Numbered from the stretch's first letter, positions 32,735 to 41,700 are shown. The stretch: DNA of 64,000 nt from Clostridiales bacterium (GCA_015069395.1 SVIR01000001.1:132392-196391), one strand, 5' to 3'. Notes: generated from the sequence alone by a model not told the origin. Numbers and translations: made by a program.

Positions 32735-33481
32735 ATGTTTCTTGCTTTATTTTTTTTAGGTTTTGTGCAAGGGTTGACGGAGTTCTTGCCGGTTTCTTCT
32801 TCTGGACACTTGGTTTTATTTTCAAAAGTTTTCGGAATAGAAGAAAGTCTTTTTGTTAGCATAATTTTGCACGTTGCGACGTTGTTATCTGTGGTGGTTG
32901 TTTTGAGAAAAGAGGTGTGGCATATTATTAGGCACCCATTTTCTAAAGAATCAATGCAACTGATAATGGCCACGATTCCAACTTGCATTATTGCATTGAT
33001 TTTTATGCCGATATTAAAAGATTCGTTTAATGGAGTTTTGTTGCCATTATGTTTTTTGATTTCTGCAATTTTATTGATGTTTTCCCAAAGAGTAAAAAAT
33101 GGAAATAAATTTGATTATAAAACGGCGTTGTTTATGGGAATAGCGCAAGGTTTTGCGATTTTTCCTGGGCTTTCTCGTTCTGGAACCACTATCAGTGCAG
33201 GGTTGTTAAGCAAAGGGGAAAGAGAAAAAGTTACCAAATTTTCGTTCATAATGAGTTTGCCAATAATCGTGCTTTCTCTGATTTTGGAGTTATATGAAAT
33301 TTTTGTGGTGGGGGAATCGATAACTATTCAGTTTTGGCCAATGATTATTTCGTTTTTGACTGCATTTGTAACAGGGGTTTTTGCAATCAAGTTTATGATA
33401 AAGGCAACTGCTAAAGCAAATCTAACTTGGTTTGCTTTGTATCTGGTATTGATAGCAATTATTTCGCTTTTTATCCTTTAA
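32735..33481 (+). CDS. uppP: Undecaprenyl-diphosphatase (BacA/UppP type)
   Basis: The integral membrane enzyme of 248 aa dephosphorylates undecaprenyl pyrophosphate to recycle the lipid carrier for peptidoglycan and other envelope polymers, and typically gives bacitracin tolerance. Both family signatures are present: QGLTEFLPVSSSGH near residue 12 and FPGLSRSGTT near residue 143. Several hydrophobic helices follow. It is slightly shorter than the usual 265-280 aa. The SD AAGGAG is five bases before the ATG. It lies 43 bases after the giant surface gene with no terminator seen, so it may be cotranscribed with it. A TATAAT at 32713 lacks a good -35. Confidence 0.95.
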   Translation: MFLALFFLGFVQGLTEFLPVSSSGHLVLFSKVFGIEESLFVSIILHVATLLSVVVVLRKEVWHIIRHPFSKESMQLIMATIPTCIIALIFMPILKDSFNGVLLPLCFLISAILLMFSQRVKNGNKFDYKTALFMGIAQGFAIFPGLSRSGTTISAGLLSKGEREKVTKFSFIMSLPIIVLSLILELYEIFVVGESITIQFWPMIISFLTAFVTGVFAIKFMIKATAKANLTWFALYLVLIAIISLFIL

Positions 33482-33541
33482 TTTTTGTCGAAAATTCATA
33501 TCAAATGTTTTTGAAGTAATATAATATGGCAGGAGTGTCCT

Positions 33542-36154
33542 GTGGAAAGTTATCATAGATTATCTGTTTCGGAAAGTTTAGCAAAAATAGATTCCCAAAA
33601 GGAAGGATTGTCACAAAAAGAGGTAGATATTCGGCTGCCTCAAAGTCAAAAAATGCAAATCAAAGACTCAAAGAGGCAATCTTTTTTATCCAAGTTTTGG
33701 GCTCAGATAAAAGAGCTTATGGTTCTGGTGTTGCTTATCTCTGGTATAGTGTCAATTGTTATTGGAATTGCAGAAAAAACTAGTGAGGAAATCGTTGACG
33801 GCGCAATTATTTTAGGAATAGTCGTTATGAATGCTCTTTTTGGCGTATATCAAGAGAGAAAAAGTGAAAAGGCGATTGATAGTTTGAAAAAACTAACGCA
33901 ACCAGAGGCAAGTGTTTTGAGAGAAGGAAAAATTTTCAAAATAAAAACAAACGAATTAGTTTATGGGGATATCGTTTGTTTGAATTCAGGTAGTATTGTT
34001 CCTGCAGATTTGAGGCTTATTGAAACATCAAATATAAAAATAAACGAAGCTTCATTGACAGGCGAAAGTGAAGCAGTTGAAAAGGTTGCTGAATATATTT
34101 ATGCAAAAGAAGTTGGTTTAGGAGACAGAAGAAATATGGCTTATGCAGGCAGTGTTGTAGAAAACGGGCACGCAAAGGGTGTTGTTGTGGCATTGGGCAC
34201 TGAGACCGAAATTGGTAAAATTGCAGAGAGTCTAAAAGAAACAAAAAAAGATCTTACTCCTCTGCAGAAAAATATTCAAGGGGTGGGCAAAATTTTGACT
34301 TATCTAATTTTGCTTGCGGCGACCGTAACTTTTGTTTTGGAAGTTATAAGCAATCCCAATGAAATCTTGCAGGCATTTTTGACGGCAGTTGCGATTTCGG
34401 TTGCAGCCATTCCTGAAAGTATGCCTGCAGTCATAACGATAATTATGAGCTTGGGAATGGCAAAACTTTCTAAGCAAAAAGCTATAGTAAAACAAATGCA
34501 TGCCATTGAAACTTTGGGGGCTTGTGATGTAATTTGTTCGGATAAAACGGGGACGATTACTCAAAATAAAATGAAAGTCACAGATTTTTTTGCTTTTTTT
34601 GATAAAAATAGCGCAAATTTTGATGTGTTTTTAAAAATTATGGTTTTGTGTAACGATGCTCAGCTTGGAGAGAATGGTGTTGTCGGGGGTTCAACAGAAG
34701 TTGCACTGGTTGAATTTGCCAATCAATATGAGTACAACAAATTTGACTTAGAAAAAAAATATTTGCGCATAGACGAAATGCCGTTTAATTCTCAAAAGAA
34801 AATGATGTCTACGCTCAATATTGTTGATGGGGAAAAGATAGTTTTTGTAAAGGGTGCTTTAGATAGAGTTTTGGTTAGATGCAAATATTATCTAAAAAAT
34901 GACAAAGTTGAAGAGTTGGACGAGAAAACAAAACAAAAGATTTTAAAAGAGAATCAAAAACTTTGTAACAGGGCATTAAGAGTTATTAGTTTTGCATATA
35001 AAGAAAGTGAAGTTTTGGACGAAGAAGACTTGATTTTTGCTGGTCTTTGTGGATTGCAAGATCCTCCTCGTCCGGAGATTTTTGAAGCTGTAAAGTCTTG
35101 CCGTAGTGCAGGTATGAGACCGATAATGATTACGGGGGACTACAAAGATACGGCTTTTGCAATTGCGAAAGAGGTCGGCATAGCGAAAAATTTGAATGAG
35201 GTTATTTCTGGGGAAGAAATAGACTTGCTTTCGGACGAAGAATTTTTGAAAGTTGTGGAGAAGAAAAATATTTTTGCTAGAGTAAGTCCGGCACACAAAG
35301 TTAGGATAGTTTCAGCCTTAAAAGAAAGAGGACATATTGTCGCTATGACTGGTGATGGAGTTAATGATGCCCCAAGCTTGAAAAAGGCTGACATTGGAAT
35401 TGGAATGGGAAAAACCGGAACCGATGTGACAAAAGATGTTGCAGATATTATTGTTACAGACGACAATTTTGCGACGATAGTAGTCGCAGTTAAAGAAGGT
35501 CGAAAAATTTATGGAAATATTCAAAAAACGATAAAATATCTTTTTTCTGCAAATATGGCAGAGATTTTGGCTTTGTTTTTTGTGACTATTTTATTTCCGG
35601 GAAAAACATTTTTGTTGCCAGTTCAAATTTTGTTTGTAAATTTGATAACTGATTCTCTTCCAGCAATCGCACTTGGTGTAGAGCCTATTGAAAAATCTAC
35701 AATGCTTGAAAAACCGAGAAGCAAAAAAGATACGTTGTTTTCAAACGGGGTGGGTATAAGTATTACTGTATTGGGCACAATTCAAACATTGCTTACGATG
35801 GGAGCATATCTTTTTGGTATGTTTCTTTATAATGATGCTATTGCAATAACCATGGCGTTTTATACACTCAATCTCATTCAACTTTTCTATATGTTTACAG
35901 CAAGAACAAAAGAAAGTTGTTTTAAAAGCAATCCGTTCAAAAACAAGTTTTTTACACTGTCTTTAATAGTTGGGTTTGGGTTATTGTTTTTAATGATGTT
36001 TACGGAACTCGGCAATCTTTTGCAGTTGCAACCTCTTAATTTTACTTGTTGGGCTGTTGTTTTTGCTTTATCAATTTCAATTATATTTATTGGAGAGATT
36101 TACAAACTTTGCGAAAAGAAGTTTTTAAAAATAAAAGAAAAATACAAAAAATAG
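33542..36154 (+). CDS. P-type cation ATPase, probably Ca2+-transporting (type IIA)
   Basis: The 870-aa pump contains TGES in the actuator domain (about residue 173), PESMPAV in M4, the phosphorylation motif DKTGT (about residue 335) and TGDGVNDAP in the hinge (about residue 604). About ten membrane helices are visible. The overall layout and the PE..P M4 motif match SERCA/PMCA-like bacterial calcium pumps, which export Ca2+ at the cost of ATP. Ion specificity is inferred. It starts with GTG, six bases after an AGGAG SD. A TATAAT at 33520 is a candidate -10 without a clear -35. Confidence 0.93.
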   Translation: MESYHRLSVSESLAKIDSQKEGLSQKEVDIRLPQSQKMQIKDSKRQSFLSKFWAQIKELMVLVLLISGIVSIVIGIAEKTSEEIVDGAIILGIVVMNALFGVYQERKSEKAIDSLKKLTQPEASVLREGKIFKIKTNELVYGDIVCLNSGSIVPADLRLIETSNIKINEASLTGESEAVEKVAEYIYAKEVGLGDRRNMAYAGSVVENGHAKGVVVALGTETEIGKIAESLKETKKDLTPLQKNIQGVGKILTYLILLAATVTFVLEVISNPNEILQAFLTAVAISVAAIPESMPAVITIIMSLGMAKLSKQKAIVKQMHAIETLGACDVICSDKTGTITQNKMKVTDFFAFFDKNSANFDVFLKIMVLCNDAQLGENGVVGGSTEVALVEFANQYEYNKFDLEKKYLRIDEMPFNSQKKMMSTLNIVDGEKIVFVKGALDRVLVRCKYYLKNDKVEELDEKTKQKILKENQKLCNRALRVISFAYKESEVLDEEDLIFAGLCGLQDPPRPEIFEAVKSCRSAGMRPIMITGDYKDTAFAIAKEVGIAKNLNEVISGEEIDLLSDEEFLKVVEKKNIFARVSPAHKVRIVSALKERGHIVAMTGDGVNDAPSLKKADIGIGMGKTGTDVTKDVADIIVTDDNFATIVVAVKEGRKIYGNIQKTIKYLFSANMAEILALFFVTILFPGKTFLLPVQILFVNLITDSLPAIALGVEPIEKSTMLEKPRSKKDTLFSNGVGISITVLGTIQTLLTMGAYLFGMFLYNDAIAITMAFYTLNLIQLFYMFTARTKESCFKSNPFKNKFFTLSLIVGFGLLFLMMFTELGNLLQLQPLNFTCWAVVFALSISIIFIGEIYKLCEKKFLKIKEKYKK

Positions 36155-36175
36155 CGATTTTCAACGCTGTTTTTT
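36153..36175 (+). terminator. Weak terminator after the cation ATPase
   Basis: A short AGCG / CGCT stem with an eight-base loop overlaps the ATPase stop codon and is followed by a T run. The stem has only four base pairs, so the call is tentative. Confidence 0.4.
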
Positions 36176-36226
36176 AATAATTTTTAATAATTTTTTAAAC
36201 TTTTTAATAATTTTTTATTAATTTTT
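36171..36226. repeat. Ten-base-phased T tracts (predicted bent DNA)
   Basis: The unit TTTTTAATAA occurs at 36171, 36181 and 36201. Related T-tract decamers fill 36191, 36211 and 36221, so T runs recur every 10 bases, close to one helical turn. Such phasing is known to curve DNA. It lies about 50-100 bases upstream of the holB promoter. Confidence 0.6.
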
Positions 36227-36271
36227 CAAAAATAAAAGCAATAAAAAACCAATAAAAATGTTAAAAAAGTA

Positions 36272-36301
36272 TTTACGTTTTATAGATTTTTGTGATAATA
36301 T
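36272..36301 (+). promoter_or_regulatory. Promoter of holB placing +1 at the start codon
   Basis: TTTACG is followed by 18 bases and an extended -10, TGaTAATAT, that ends six bases before the holB ATG. The alternative hexamers GATAAT and TATAAT overlap it. No SD separates it from the ATG, so the transcript should be leaderless. Confidence 0.55.
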
Positions 36302-36307
36302 AATATT

Positions 36308-37264
36308 ATGAATTTAGCAGAAATTATAAAGAGTCAAGAGTTTTTTAAAAATCTTATTCAAAAAAAACAAGAGGGCACAATATCAAACGCCCTAATGTTT
36401 TTGTGTGAGGACGAATATACAAGCAAGCCGGCGTTGATTTTGTCGGCTTTAATGCTTCAGTACAAAACCTTTGAACTTTTTAATGAAAACAGTGCAGAAT
36501 TTAAAAAACTCGAGCAGGGGACTGACTTAGACATAAAGGTTTATCCAAAAAATCAACTCAAACTTTTGGTGGGGGATTCAAACGAAATTGTTTCAGAGGC
36601 TTATATCAAGCCAGTAAATTTGCCATATAAGATTTTTATAATTCATAATATTGACAAGTCTACTGACGAAGCCCAAAACAAGTTGTTGAAGGTTTTGGAA
36701 GAGCCTCCTCAAAATGTCTATTTTTTGCTGAGTGCAAAAAGTTTTGAACGAGTATTGCCAACGATCAGAAGTCGTTGTGAAAGAATAAGGGTTTTTCCAA
36801 TGTCTCAAGAAGAGATTGGAAGATATGTTCAAGACGACTTAGCAAAGATATTGGGCAGGGGTTATATCGGAAAAACTTTGGAACTTGCAAAAAATGAGGA
36901 ATTGAAACAAATATCAAATTTTGCTGTTTCAATTTTTGCAGAGCTCAAAGGCAGCAAGCAAGTTTTGAAGTTTTCAAAGAGGTTCTTAGAACTTAAAGAC
37001 AATCTTGATTTAATTTTGGAAGTGTTGACTCTTTGTATCGAAGATATTTTGAAAATCAAATGTGAAAGTGAAAATTTGTGTAGGCTGGTTCCGTTTAAAG
37101 AAGCATTGAAGGATATCGAACAGGAATATTCAGTTGAGGCATTGTGTGAAATTTCAAAGTTAATTTCAAATTTAAGAGAAAAGATAGAATTTAATGCAAA
37201 TTTAACTATCGCAATTGACAATTTTTTGCTTAAAATCTTGGAGGTTAAATATTTATGCAAGTAG
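36308..37264 (+). CDS. holB: DNA polymerase III delta' subunit
   Basis: The 318-aa clamp-loader subunit works with DnaX and delta to load the sliding clamp. The central region has the AAA+ features of the family: VYFLLSA, the KLLKVLEEPP motif, and the SRC motif (TIRSRCERI, about residue 155) that supplies the arginine finger. A Walker A motif is absent, as in E. coli delta'. Its place before ricT and trmN6 matches the Bacillus holB-yaaT-yabB order. It has no SD and appears to be translated from a leaderless mRNA. It overlaps ricT by 10 bases. Confidence 0.9.
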   Translation: MNLAEIIKSQEFFKNLIQKKQEGTISNALMFLCEDEYTSKPALILSALMLQYKTFELFNENSAEFKKLEQGTDLDIKVYPKNQLKLLVGDSNEIVSEAYIKPVNLPYKIFIIHNIDKSTDEAQNKLLKVLEEPPQNVYFLLSAKSFERVLPTIRSRCERIRVFPMSQEEIGRYVQDDLAKILGRGYIGKTLELAKNEELKQISNFAVSIFAELKGSKQVLKFSKRFLELKDNLDLILEVLTLCIEDILKIKCESENLCRLVPFKEALKDIEQEYSVEALCEISKLISNLREKIEFNANLTIAIDNFLLKILEVKYLCK

Positions 37265-38073
37265 AAGTAGTAGGGATAAAATTTAAAAATAGCAATCATA
37301 TATATTCTTTTGATCCAAACGATTTGGAACTAAAAAAGGGGGAATATGTTTTAGTTGACACAGAAAAGGGGGCAGACCTTGGAGTTGTAATAAAAGAAAG
37401 AGAAAAAATCGATGCAACGACTTTGCAAGCACCTCTGAAAAAAGTGTTAAAAATTGCGACGAAAGAAATGGTTAAAAAGGCTGAAGAATATGACAAAGAG
37501 GCTGAAAATCTTTATCCACAAGTAAAAAGCATTGTCAAAGAATTTGGTCTTGAAATGAAGATTGTTAAGATTGAAGCCAATTATGACAACACTCGCTATG
37601 TAATAAATTTTACGTCTGAAAATAGAGTTGATTTTAGAGAATTGGTTAAAAAACTTGCAGAAACTTTTAAAAAGAGAATTGAGTTGCGTCAAATTGGGAG
37701 CCGTGACGAAGTGAGAATGCTAGGAGGCTTTGGCCCTTGTGGAAAGATTTGTTGTTGTGTTCAAAATATGGGAGAGTTTGATCATGTGTCAATGAAGATG
37801 GCAAAAAATCAAAACCTTTCACTTAATCCGGCGAGTATAAGTGGGCTCTGTGGAAAACTTATGTGTTGTATTGCTTACGAAAACTCAACTTATCAAGAAT
37901 CAATTAAATTGATGCCAAAAGTAGGCGCTCAGGTTTCGACAAAAGAAGGTAAAGGAACGGTAGTGTTCAATGATTTGTTGAAGCGTGAAGTTGATGTAAA
38001 GTTTGTCAAAGGAGAAGATTCTGAAATCAAAACTTTTACTCTTGATCAAATCAATTTTAAGAAGGAAAATTAA
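37255..38073 (+). CDS. ricT: RicT/YaaT (PSP1 domain) regulator
   Basis: The 272-aa PSP1-family protein is known in B. subtilis as RicT (YaaT). It forms a Ric complex with two partners that promotes RNase Y-dependent mRNA processing and affects sporulation and biofilm formation. The family Cys cluster is intact (GGFGPCGKICCC followed by SGLCGKLMCC), consistent with Fe-S binding. The GGAGG SD lies inside the end of holB, 10 bases upstream, and the coding regions overlap by 10 bases, so the two genes are coupled. Ric partner genes (ricA, ricF) are not in the window. Confidence 0.93.
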   Translation: MQVEVVGIKFKNSNHIYSFDPNDLELKKGEYVLVDTEKGADLGVVIKEREKIDATTLQAPLKKVLKIATKEMVKKAEEYDKEAENLYPQVKSIVKEFGLEMKIVKIEANYDNTRYVINFTSENRVDFRELVKKLAETFKKRIELRQIGSRDEVRMLGGFGPCGKICCCVQNMGEFDHVSMKMAKNQNLSLNPASISGLCGKLMCCIAYENSTYQESIKLMPKVGAQVSTKEGKGTVVFNDLLKREVDVKFVKGEDSEIKTFTLDQINFKKEN

Positions 38074-38074
38074 T

Positions 38075-38794
38075 ATGTTGCAAGAGGGCGAAAGATTAGA
38101 AGATTTGCAATACAAAGGACTTAAAATCATTCAAAACAAAAATCTTTATAATTTTACAGGCGATAGTGTGGTTTTGGCAAACTTCGTAAAAGGAAAAAAC
38201 TTGGCCATAGAGATAGGCGCAGGAAGTGGGGTCATATCAATATTGGTGGCAGCGAAAACCAATATCGAAAAGATTTTAGCTTTTGAAATTCAACCAGAAA
38301 TGCAAAACCTTTGCAAAAAAAATATAGAGTTAAACTCTTTGCAAGAAAAAATTACGCTTGTGAGTGACGATGTTAAAAATTTTGAGAAATATATTTCTGC
38401 AGGAAGTGTAGACGTCGTTTTTTCAAATCCTCCATATTTTAAAGAAACAAACTTTGTGCAGTCTAAAGTCAAAAAAATTGCCAAAGAAGAGGTTTGTTTG
38501 CCACTGGAAATTCTTACAAAGGTGGCGTCAAAAATGCTTAAAGTAGGAGGAAGTTTTTATTGCTGTTATACGGCAGAAAGAATATGCGAAATGATTTCTT
38601 CGTGCAAGAAAAACAAACTTACAATAAAAGAGTTGTTTTTTACAGAAAATGGTAAAGGAGAAGTAAAACTTGCTTTATTTAAAGCCGTTAAGGGTGGAAA
38701 AGAGGGTGTTAAGATTTATCCAAATTTGGTTACTAATGAAGAAAACGGAAACTATTTAGAGACTCTCCATACGAAATATATAGGAGCTAAATAA
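38075..38794 (+). CDS. trmN6: tRNA1(Val) A37 N6-methyltransferase-like (TrmN6/YabB)
   Basis: The ORF track begins at 38003 inside ricT. The ATG at 38075, one base after the ricT stop and behind AAGGA, gives a 239-aa protein that starts where the family starts. The SAM-binding motif EIGAGSGVIS and the catalytic NPPY (SNPPYFKE) identify an N6-adenine methyltransferase of the YabB/TrmN6 group. Position after ricT matches the Bacillus cluster. The precise tRNA target is inferred from homology. The 3' end overlaps the convergent spmB by eight bases. Confidence 0.88.
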   Translation: MLQEGERLEDLQYKGLKIIQNKNLYNFTGDSVVLANFVKGKNLAIEIGAGSGVISILVAAKTNIEKILAFEIQPEMQNLCKKNIELNSLQEKITLVSDDVKNFEKYISAGSVDVVFSNPPYFKETNFVQSKVKKIAKEEVCLPLEILTKVASKMLKVGGSFYCCYTAERICEMISSCKKNKLTIKELFFTENGKGEVKLALFKAVKGGKEGVKIYPNLVTNEENGNYLETLHTKYIGAK

Positions 38795-39293
38795 ATCTGC
38801 ACAATACACAGCCAACTATTGTCCCGATAAGCGAACAAATCAATGCGACGGGTATAGCATACAAAAGTTTCTTTACTTTGGTCTGAGAAATATATACAGT
38901 AGCTACATAAAAAATTGTCTCGCTACAACCCATAATTACACAGGCACATCTTGAGATATAGCTGTCCGGTCCATAGGTTGTGAAGATGCTTTCCAAAATT
39001 CCGAAACTACCGCTTCCGGTAAATGGCCTTAATAAAACAAGTTCGCAAAGTTCGGTAGGAATGCCAAGAGCATTAAAAATTGGAGAAAGAAAAGTTGCCA
39101 ACAAGTCGGTTATGCCACTTATTCTTAAAAGTGCAACTGCGATTAGAATAGATGCAATAAAAGGAAAAATCTCGACAACCAAACTTATTGCACCTTTTGC
39201 ACCTTTGACAAATGTGTCATAGGTGTTTATTTTTTTTAGGTAACAATAAATAAACAAAGAAATGAAAATAATGGGCAATATATAAGCACTCAT
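38787..39293 (-). CDS. spmB: Spore maturation protein B
   Basis: The 168-aa integral membrane protein of the nucleoside-recognition (Gate) domain family has four to five hydrophobic segments and the typical 'LLRPFTGSGSFGI' region. In B. subtilis SpmA and SpmB are needed for spore core dehydration; homologues also occur in non-sporulating lineages. The ATG overlaps the spmA stop by ATGA, and the SD GGAGAA lies within the end of spmA, so the pair is translationally coupled. The gene runs against the surrounding cluster and converges on trmN6 with an eight-base overlap. Confidence 0.92.
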   Translation of the reverse strand: MSAYILPIIFISLFIYCYLKKINTYDTFVKGAKGAISLVVEIFPFIASILIAVALLRISGITDLLATFLSPIFNALGIPTELCELVLLRPFTGSGSFGILESIFTTYGPDSYISRCACVIMGCSETIFYVATVYISQTKVKKLLYAIPVALICSLIGTIVGCVLCRFI

Positions 39294-39859
39294 TTTTTTC
39301 TCCAGTTTCTTAATCTTTCAATCCCGTGGACCAACAAAATCCCCGTTATTGTTGTTATTGCAGTAGCTATCAGAGTTGGAACAATTATATCTGCCGGGTT
39401 TAGAGAGCCTGCGCTTGTCCTAAGCCCAATTACGGTTGTTGGCAACAGTTGAATTGATGTAGCATTGATTACGATAAGCATTATCATTGCGAAATTCGCT
39501 CTGCCTGATTTGTCGTCTAGTGTTTGCATTGCTTTGATGCCGATAGGAGTAGATGCATTTCCAAGGCCTAGCATATTTGCAGAGAGGTTGAGGGCAATCA
39601 TTCTTTCTGCTTCTGGATTGTTGATTTTGAATATCTTTTTAATTAGAGGTCTTAAAAGTTTTGCTAGTTTTTCTCCAAGACCGGAGACATTTACGAGCTC
39701 TAAAACTCCGAGCCAAACTGCATAAACAGCACAAAGTTCGATACAAAGCTCAAGGGCTTCTGTTGACGCTCCAATCATTTCGGACAAAACAGCCCCTGGA
39801 TTTGTAATCAACAAAACCAAAATGCTTGCCAACATCATAATTGTCCAAAATATGTTCAT
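39290..39859 (-). CDS. spmA: Spore maturation protein A
   Basis: The ORF track starts at 39979, but the family N-terminus (MNIFWTIMML) corresponds to the ATG at 39859, giving 189 aa. Several membrane helices and the conserved 'LGLGNASTPIGIKAM' segment identify SpmA. No SD precedes this ATG. Reading the minus strand, TAAACT ends five bases before it, so this message may also be leaderless. The gene is divergent from tatD with only 93 bases between the start codons. Confidence 0.9.
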   Translation of the reverse strand: MNIFWTIMMLASILVLLITNPGAVLSEMIGASTEALELCIELCAVYAVWLGVLELVNVSGLGEKLAKLLRPLIKKIFKINNPEAERMIALNLSANMLGLGNASTPIGIKAMQTLDDKSGRANFAMIMLIVINATSIQLLPTTVIGLRTSAGSLNPADIIVPTLIATAITTITGILLVHGIERLRNWRKK

Positions 39860-39917
39860 AACAAAGTTTATGATTTTTAAATTTCTAAAAGACCTCTTTT
39901 TAAATTTTATAAACAAA

Positions 39918-39946
39918 TTGACAATGAAGAATTGATTTGATAAGAT
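39918..39946 (+). promoter_or_regulatory. Promoter of tatD placing +1 at the start codon
   Basis: A perfect TTGACA is followed by 17 bases and TAAGAT, preceded by TGa. The -10 ends six bases before the tatD ATG and there is no SD, so initiation would fall on the A of the start codon. Confidence 0.65.
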
Positions 39947-39952
39947 AATACT

Positions 39953-40714
39953 ATGAGATTGATTGATATTCACGCACATTTGACAGATGCAAAATATGAC
40001 GATTTAAAAGAGGTTGTTGAAAGAGCAAACGAAAAGTATGTAGACACAATAGTATGCTCTTCTTATGATATTACATCTTCATTGCAATCTCTTAAAATCG
40101 CAAAAGACTTTAAAGGTGTTTATGTCAATGTTGGCATTCACCCAGAAAATGTAGACGGCTTTGAAGACTCGCAAATTGAGAAGTTGAAAGAGTTGGCAAA
40201 ACTAGAAAAAGTTGTTGCCATAGGGGAGATAGGATTAGATTATCACTACACGTCAGAAAACAAAGATTTGCAAAAAGAAGTATTCAGGAAACAAATTGCA
40301 TTAGCCAATGAAGTTGGTTTGCCTATTGTGGTCCATAGCAGAGATGCAATTGGAGACACTATAGAGCTTTTGAAAAAATGTCCTCCACAAAAAGAAAGTT
40401 TGTTGCATTGTTATAGTGGAAGCATAGAGTCGGCAGAGGTTTTTATGAAAATGGGGTTTTCCTTTTCGTTTGGTGGGGTTTGTACTTTTGCAAACGCAAA
40501 AAGTGTAGTAGAAGTCATTAAGAAACTTCCTATTGAAAAGATACTCCTTGAAACAGATTGTCCTTATCTTGCACCGGTTCCGTTTAGGGGGCAAAGGAAT
40601 GAACCAAAAAACATTGTTTGCATTGCAGATATGATTGCAAAAATAAAAGGAATAAGCATTGAAGAAGTCGCACAGAAAACTTGTGAAAATGCGAAAAGGT
40701 TGTTTAACATATGA
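39953..40714 (+). CDS. tatD: TatD family metal-dependent hydrolase (DNase)
   Basis: The 253-aa TIM-barrel hydrolase has all metal-ligand motifs in order: DIHAHL (residue 4), GEIGLDYH, VVHSRDA, LHCYSG and LLETDCPYLAP. TatD proteins are Mg2+-dependent nucleases linked to DNA repair and degradation. It is coupled to rsmA by an ATGA overlap. In Bacillus an RNase M5 gene (rnmV) usually lies between the two; it is missing here. The start has no SD and is predicted to be leaderless. Confidence 0.93.
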   Translation: MRLIDIHAHLTDAKYDDLKEVVERANEKYVDTIVCSSYDITSSLQSLKIAKDFKGVYVNVGIHPENVDGFEDSQIEKLKELAKLEKVVAIGEIGLDYHYTSENKDLQKEVFRKQIALANEVGLPIVVHSRDAIGDTIELLKKCPPQKESLLHCYSGSIESAEVFMKMGFSFSFGGVCTFANAKSVVEVIKKLPIEKILLETDCPYLAPVPFRGQRNEPKNIVCIADMIAKIKGISIEEVAQKTCENAKRLFNI

Positions 40715-41496
40715 AAGATTTTGTTTTTAAGAAAAAGTTTGGACAGAATTTTATTTCTGACAAAAATTTATTGAATGCCATCGCAGAAGATGCAGAGATT
40801 TCTTCAGAAGACGAGGTTCTTGAAATTGGAGCTGGAGCAGGAAGTTTAACTGAAGTGCTTGGTGAAAAAGCTTCAAAAGTCGTGTCTTTTGAGATCGATA
40901 AAGATTTGCAACAACATCTTTTGGGGTTGAATTTAGAAAATGTAGAATTTATTTTTCAAGATTTTATGAAGACCCAGATGCAAGATGTTGAAAGCCGATT
41001 TTCAAAAAACTATAAGGTTGTTGCAAACTTGCCATATTATATTACAACGCCGATAATATTTAGATTGCTAGAAGAAAGCTCAAAGCTCGATAGTTTGACA
41101 ATTATGGTTCAAAAAGAGGTTGCTGAAAGAATCTGTGCTAGTGTAGGAGGCAAAGATTATGGCATTTTGACAGTAATGACAAATTTTTACGGAATGCCAA
41201 AAATCACAAGGATTATCAAAAGACAGATGTTTTTTCCCGTGCCAAATGTGGACTCTGCACTATTGAATATTAAACTAGAATCAAAATATCCAAATATTGA
41301 TGCACAAAAGTTCTCAAAGTTTGTTAAGGCTTGTTTCTCAATGCGTAGAAAAACATTGTTGAACAATTTATCAACATTGATAGCAAAAGAAAAACTTAAG
41401 TCTGTTTTGGACGAACAAACTTTAGGTAGACGTGCTGAGACGATTTCTTTGCAAGAATTTGTAATCTTGTTTGAAAAACTAAGTAACAATTTTTAA
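40711..41496 (+). CDS. rsmA: 16S rRNA dimethyladenosine transferase RsmA/KsgA
   Basis: The 261-aa SAM-dependent enzyme dimethylates two adjacent adenines at the 3' end of 16S rRNA in late 30S assembly. The N-terminal KKFGQNFISD, the SAM motif EIGAGAGS (about residue 40) and the catalytic NLPYYITTPI (about residue 106) are intact. The start overlaps the tatD stop by four bases. Its loss typically gives kasugamycin resistance. Confidence 0.96.
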   Translation: MKDFVFKKKFGQNFISDKNLLNAIAEDAEISSEDEVLEIGAGAGSLTEVLGEKASKVVSFEIDKDLQQHLLGLNLENVEFIFQDFMKTQMQDVESRFSKNYKVVANLPYYITTPIIFRLLEESSKLDSLTIMVQKEVAERICASVGGKDYGILTVMTNFYGMPKITRIIKRQMFFPVPNVDSALLNIKLESKYPNIDAQKFSKFVKACFSMRRKTLLNNLSTLIAKEKLKSVLDEQTLGRRAETISLQEFVILFEKLSNNF

Positions 41497-41517
41497 AAAT
41501 CTATAATATAAATTATT

Positions 41518-41700
41518 ATGAAAAACAACGAAAGCGAAATAGTGCTGTTGGCTTCGTCTTTTGCTATGCAACTGACAAAAGGCTTGAGTTTGGAAGAACT
41601 TGAAGATTTGAAAATTTTTCTAAACCAAGTCTGTTGCTCGGTAAATTCGCTTATCTCAATAAAACTTTGCAATTTGAAAAAAAATAAAAACCAACACTAA
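41518..41700 (+). CDS. Small helical protein, possibly DUF6774-like
   Basis: The 60-aa product has an acidic N-terminus, a hydrophobic helix and the phrase 'KGLSLEELEDLKIFLNQV'. This resembles small clostridial proteins of the DUF6774 type; the assignment is from memory and weak. No SD is present. TATAAA ends six bases before the ATG, but its -35 is poor, so a leaderless start is possible and not established. The stop codon lies within the bidirectional terminator shared with rplI. Confidence 0.6.
   Translation: MKNNESEIVLLASSFAMQLTKGLSLEELEDLKIFLNQVCCSVNSLISIKLCNLKKNKNQH

Noticed and set aside
35140-35466. Minus-strand ORFs inside the P-type ATPase
   Set aside because: Shadows of the conserved hinge region; no start signals.
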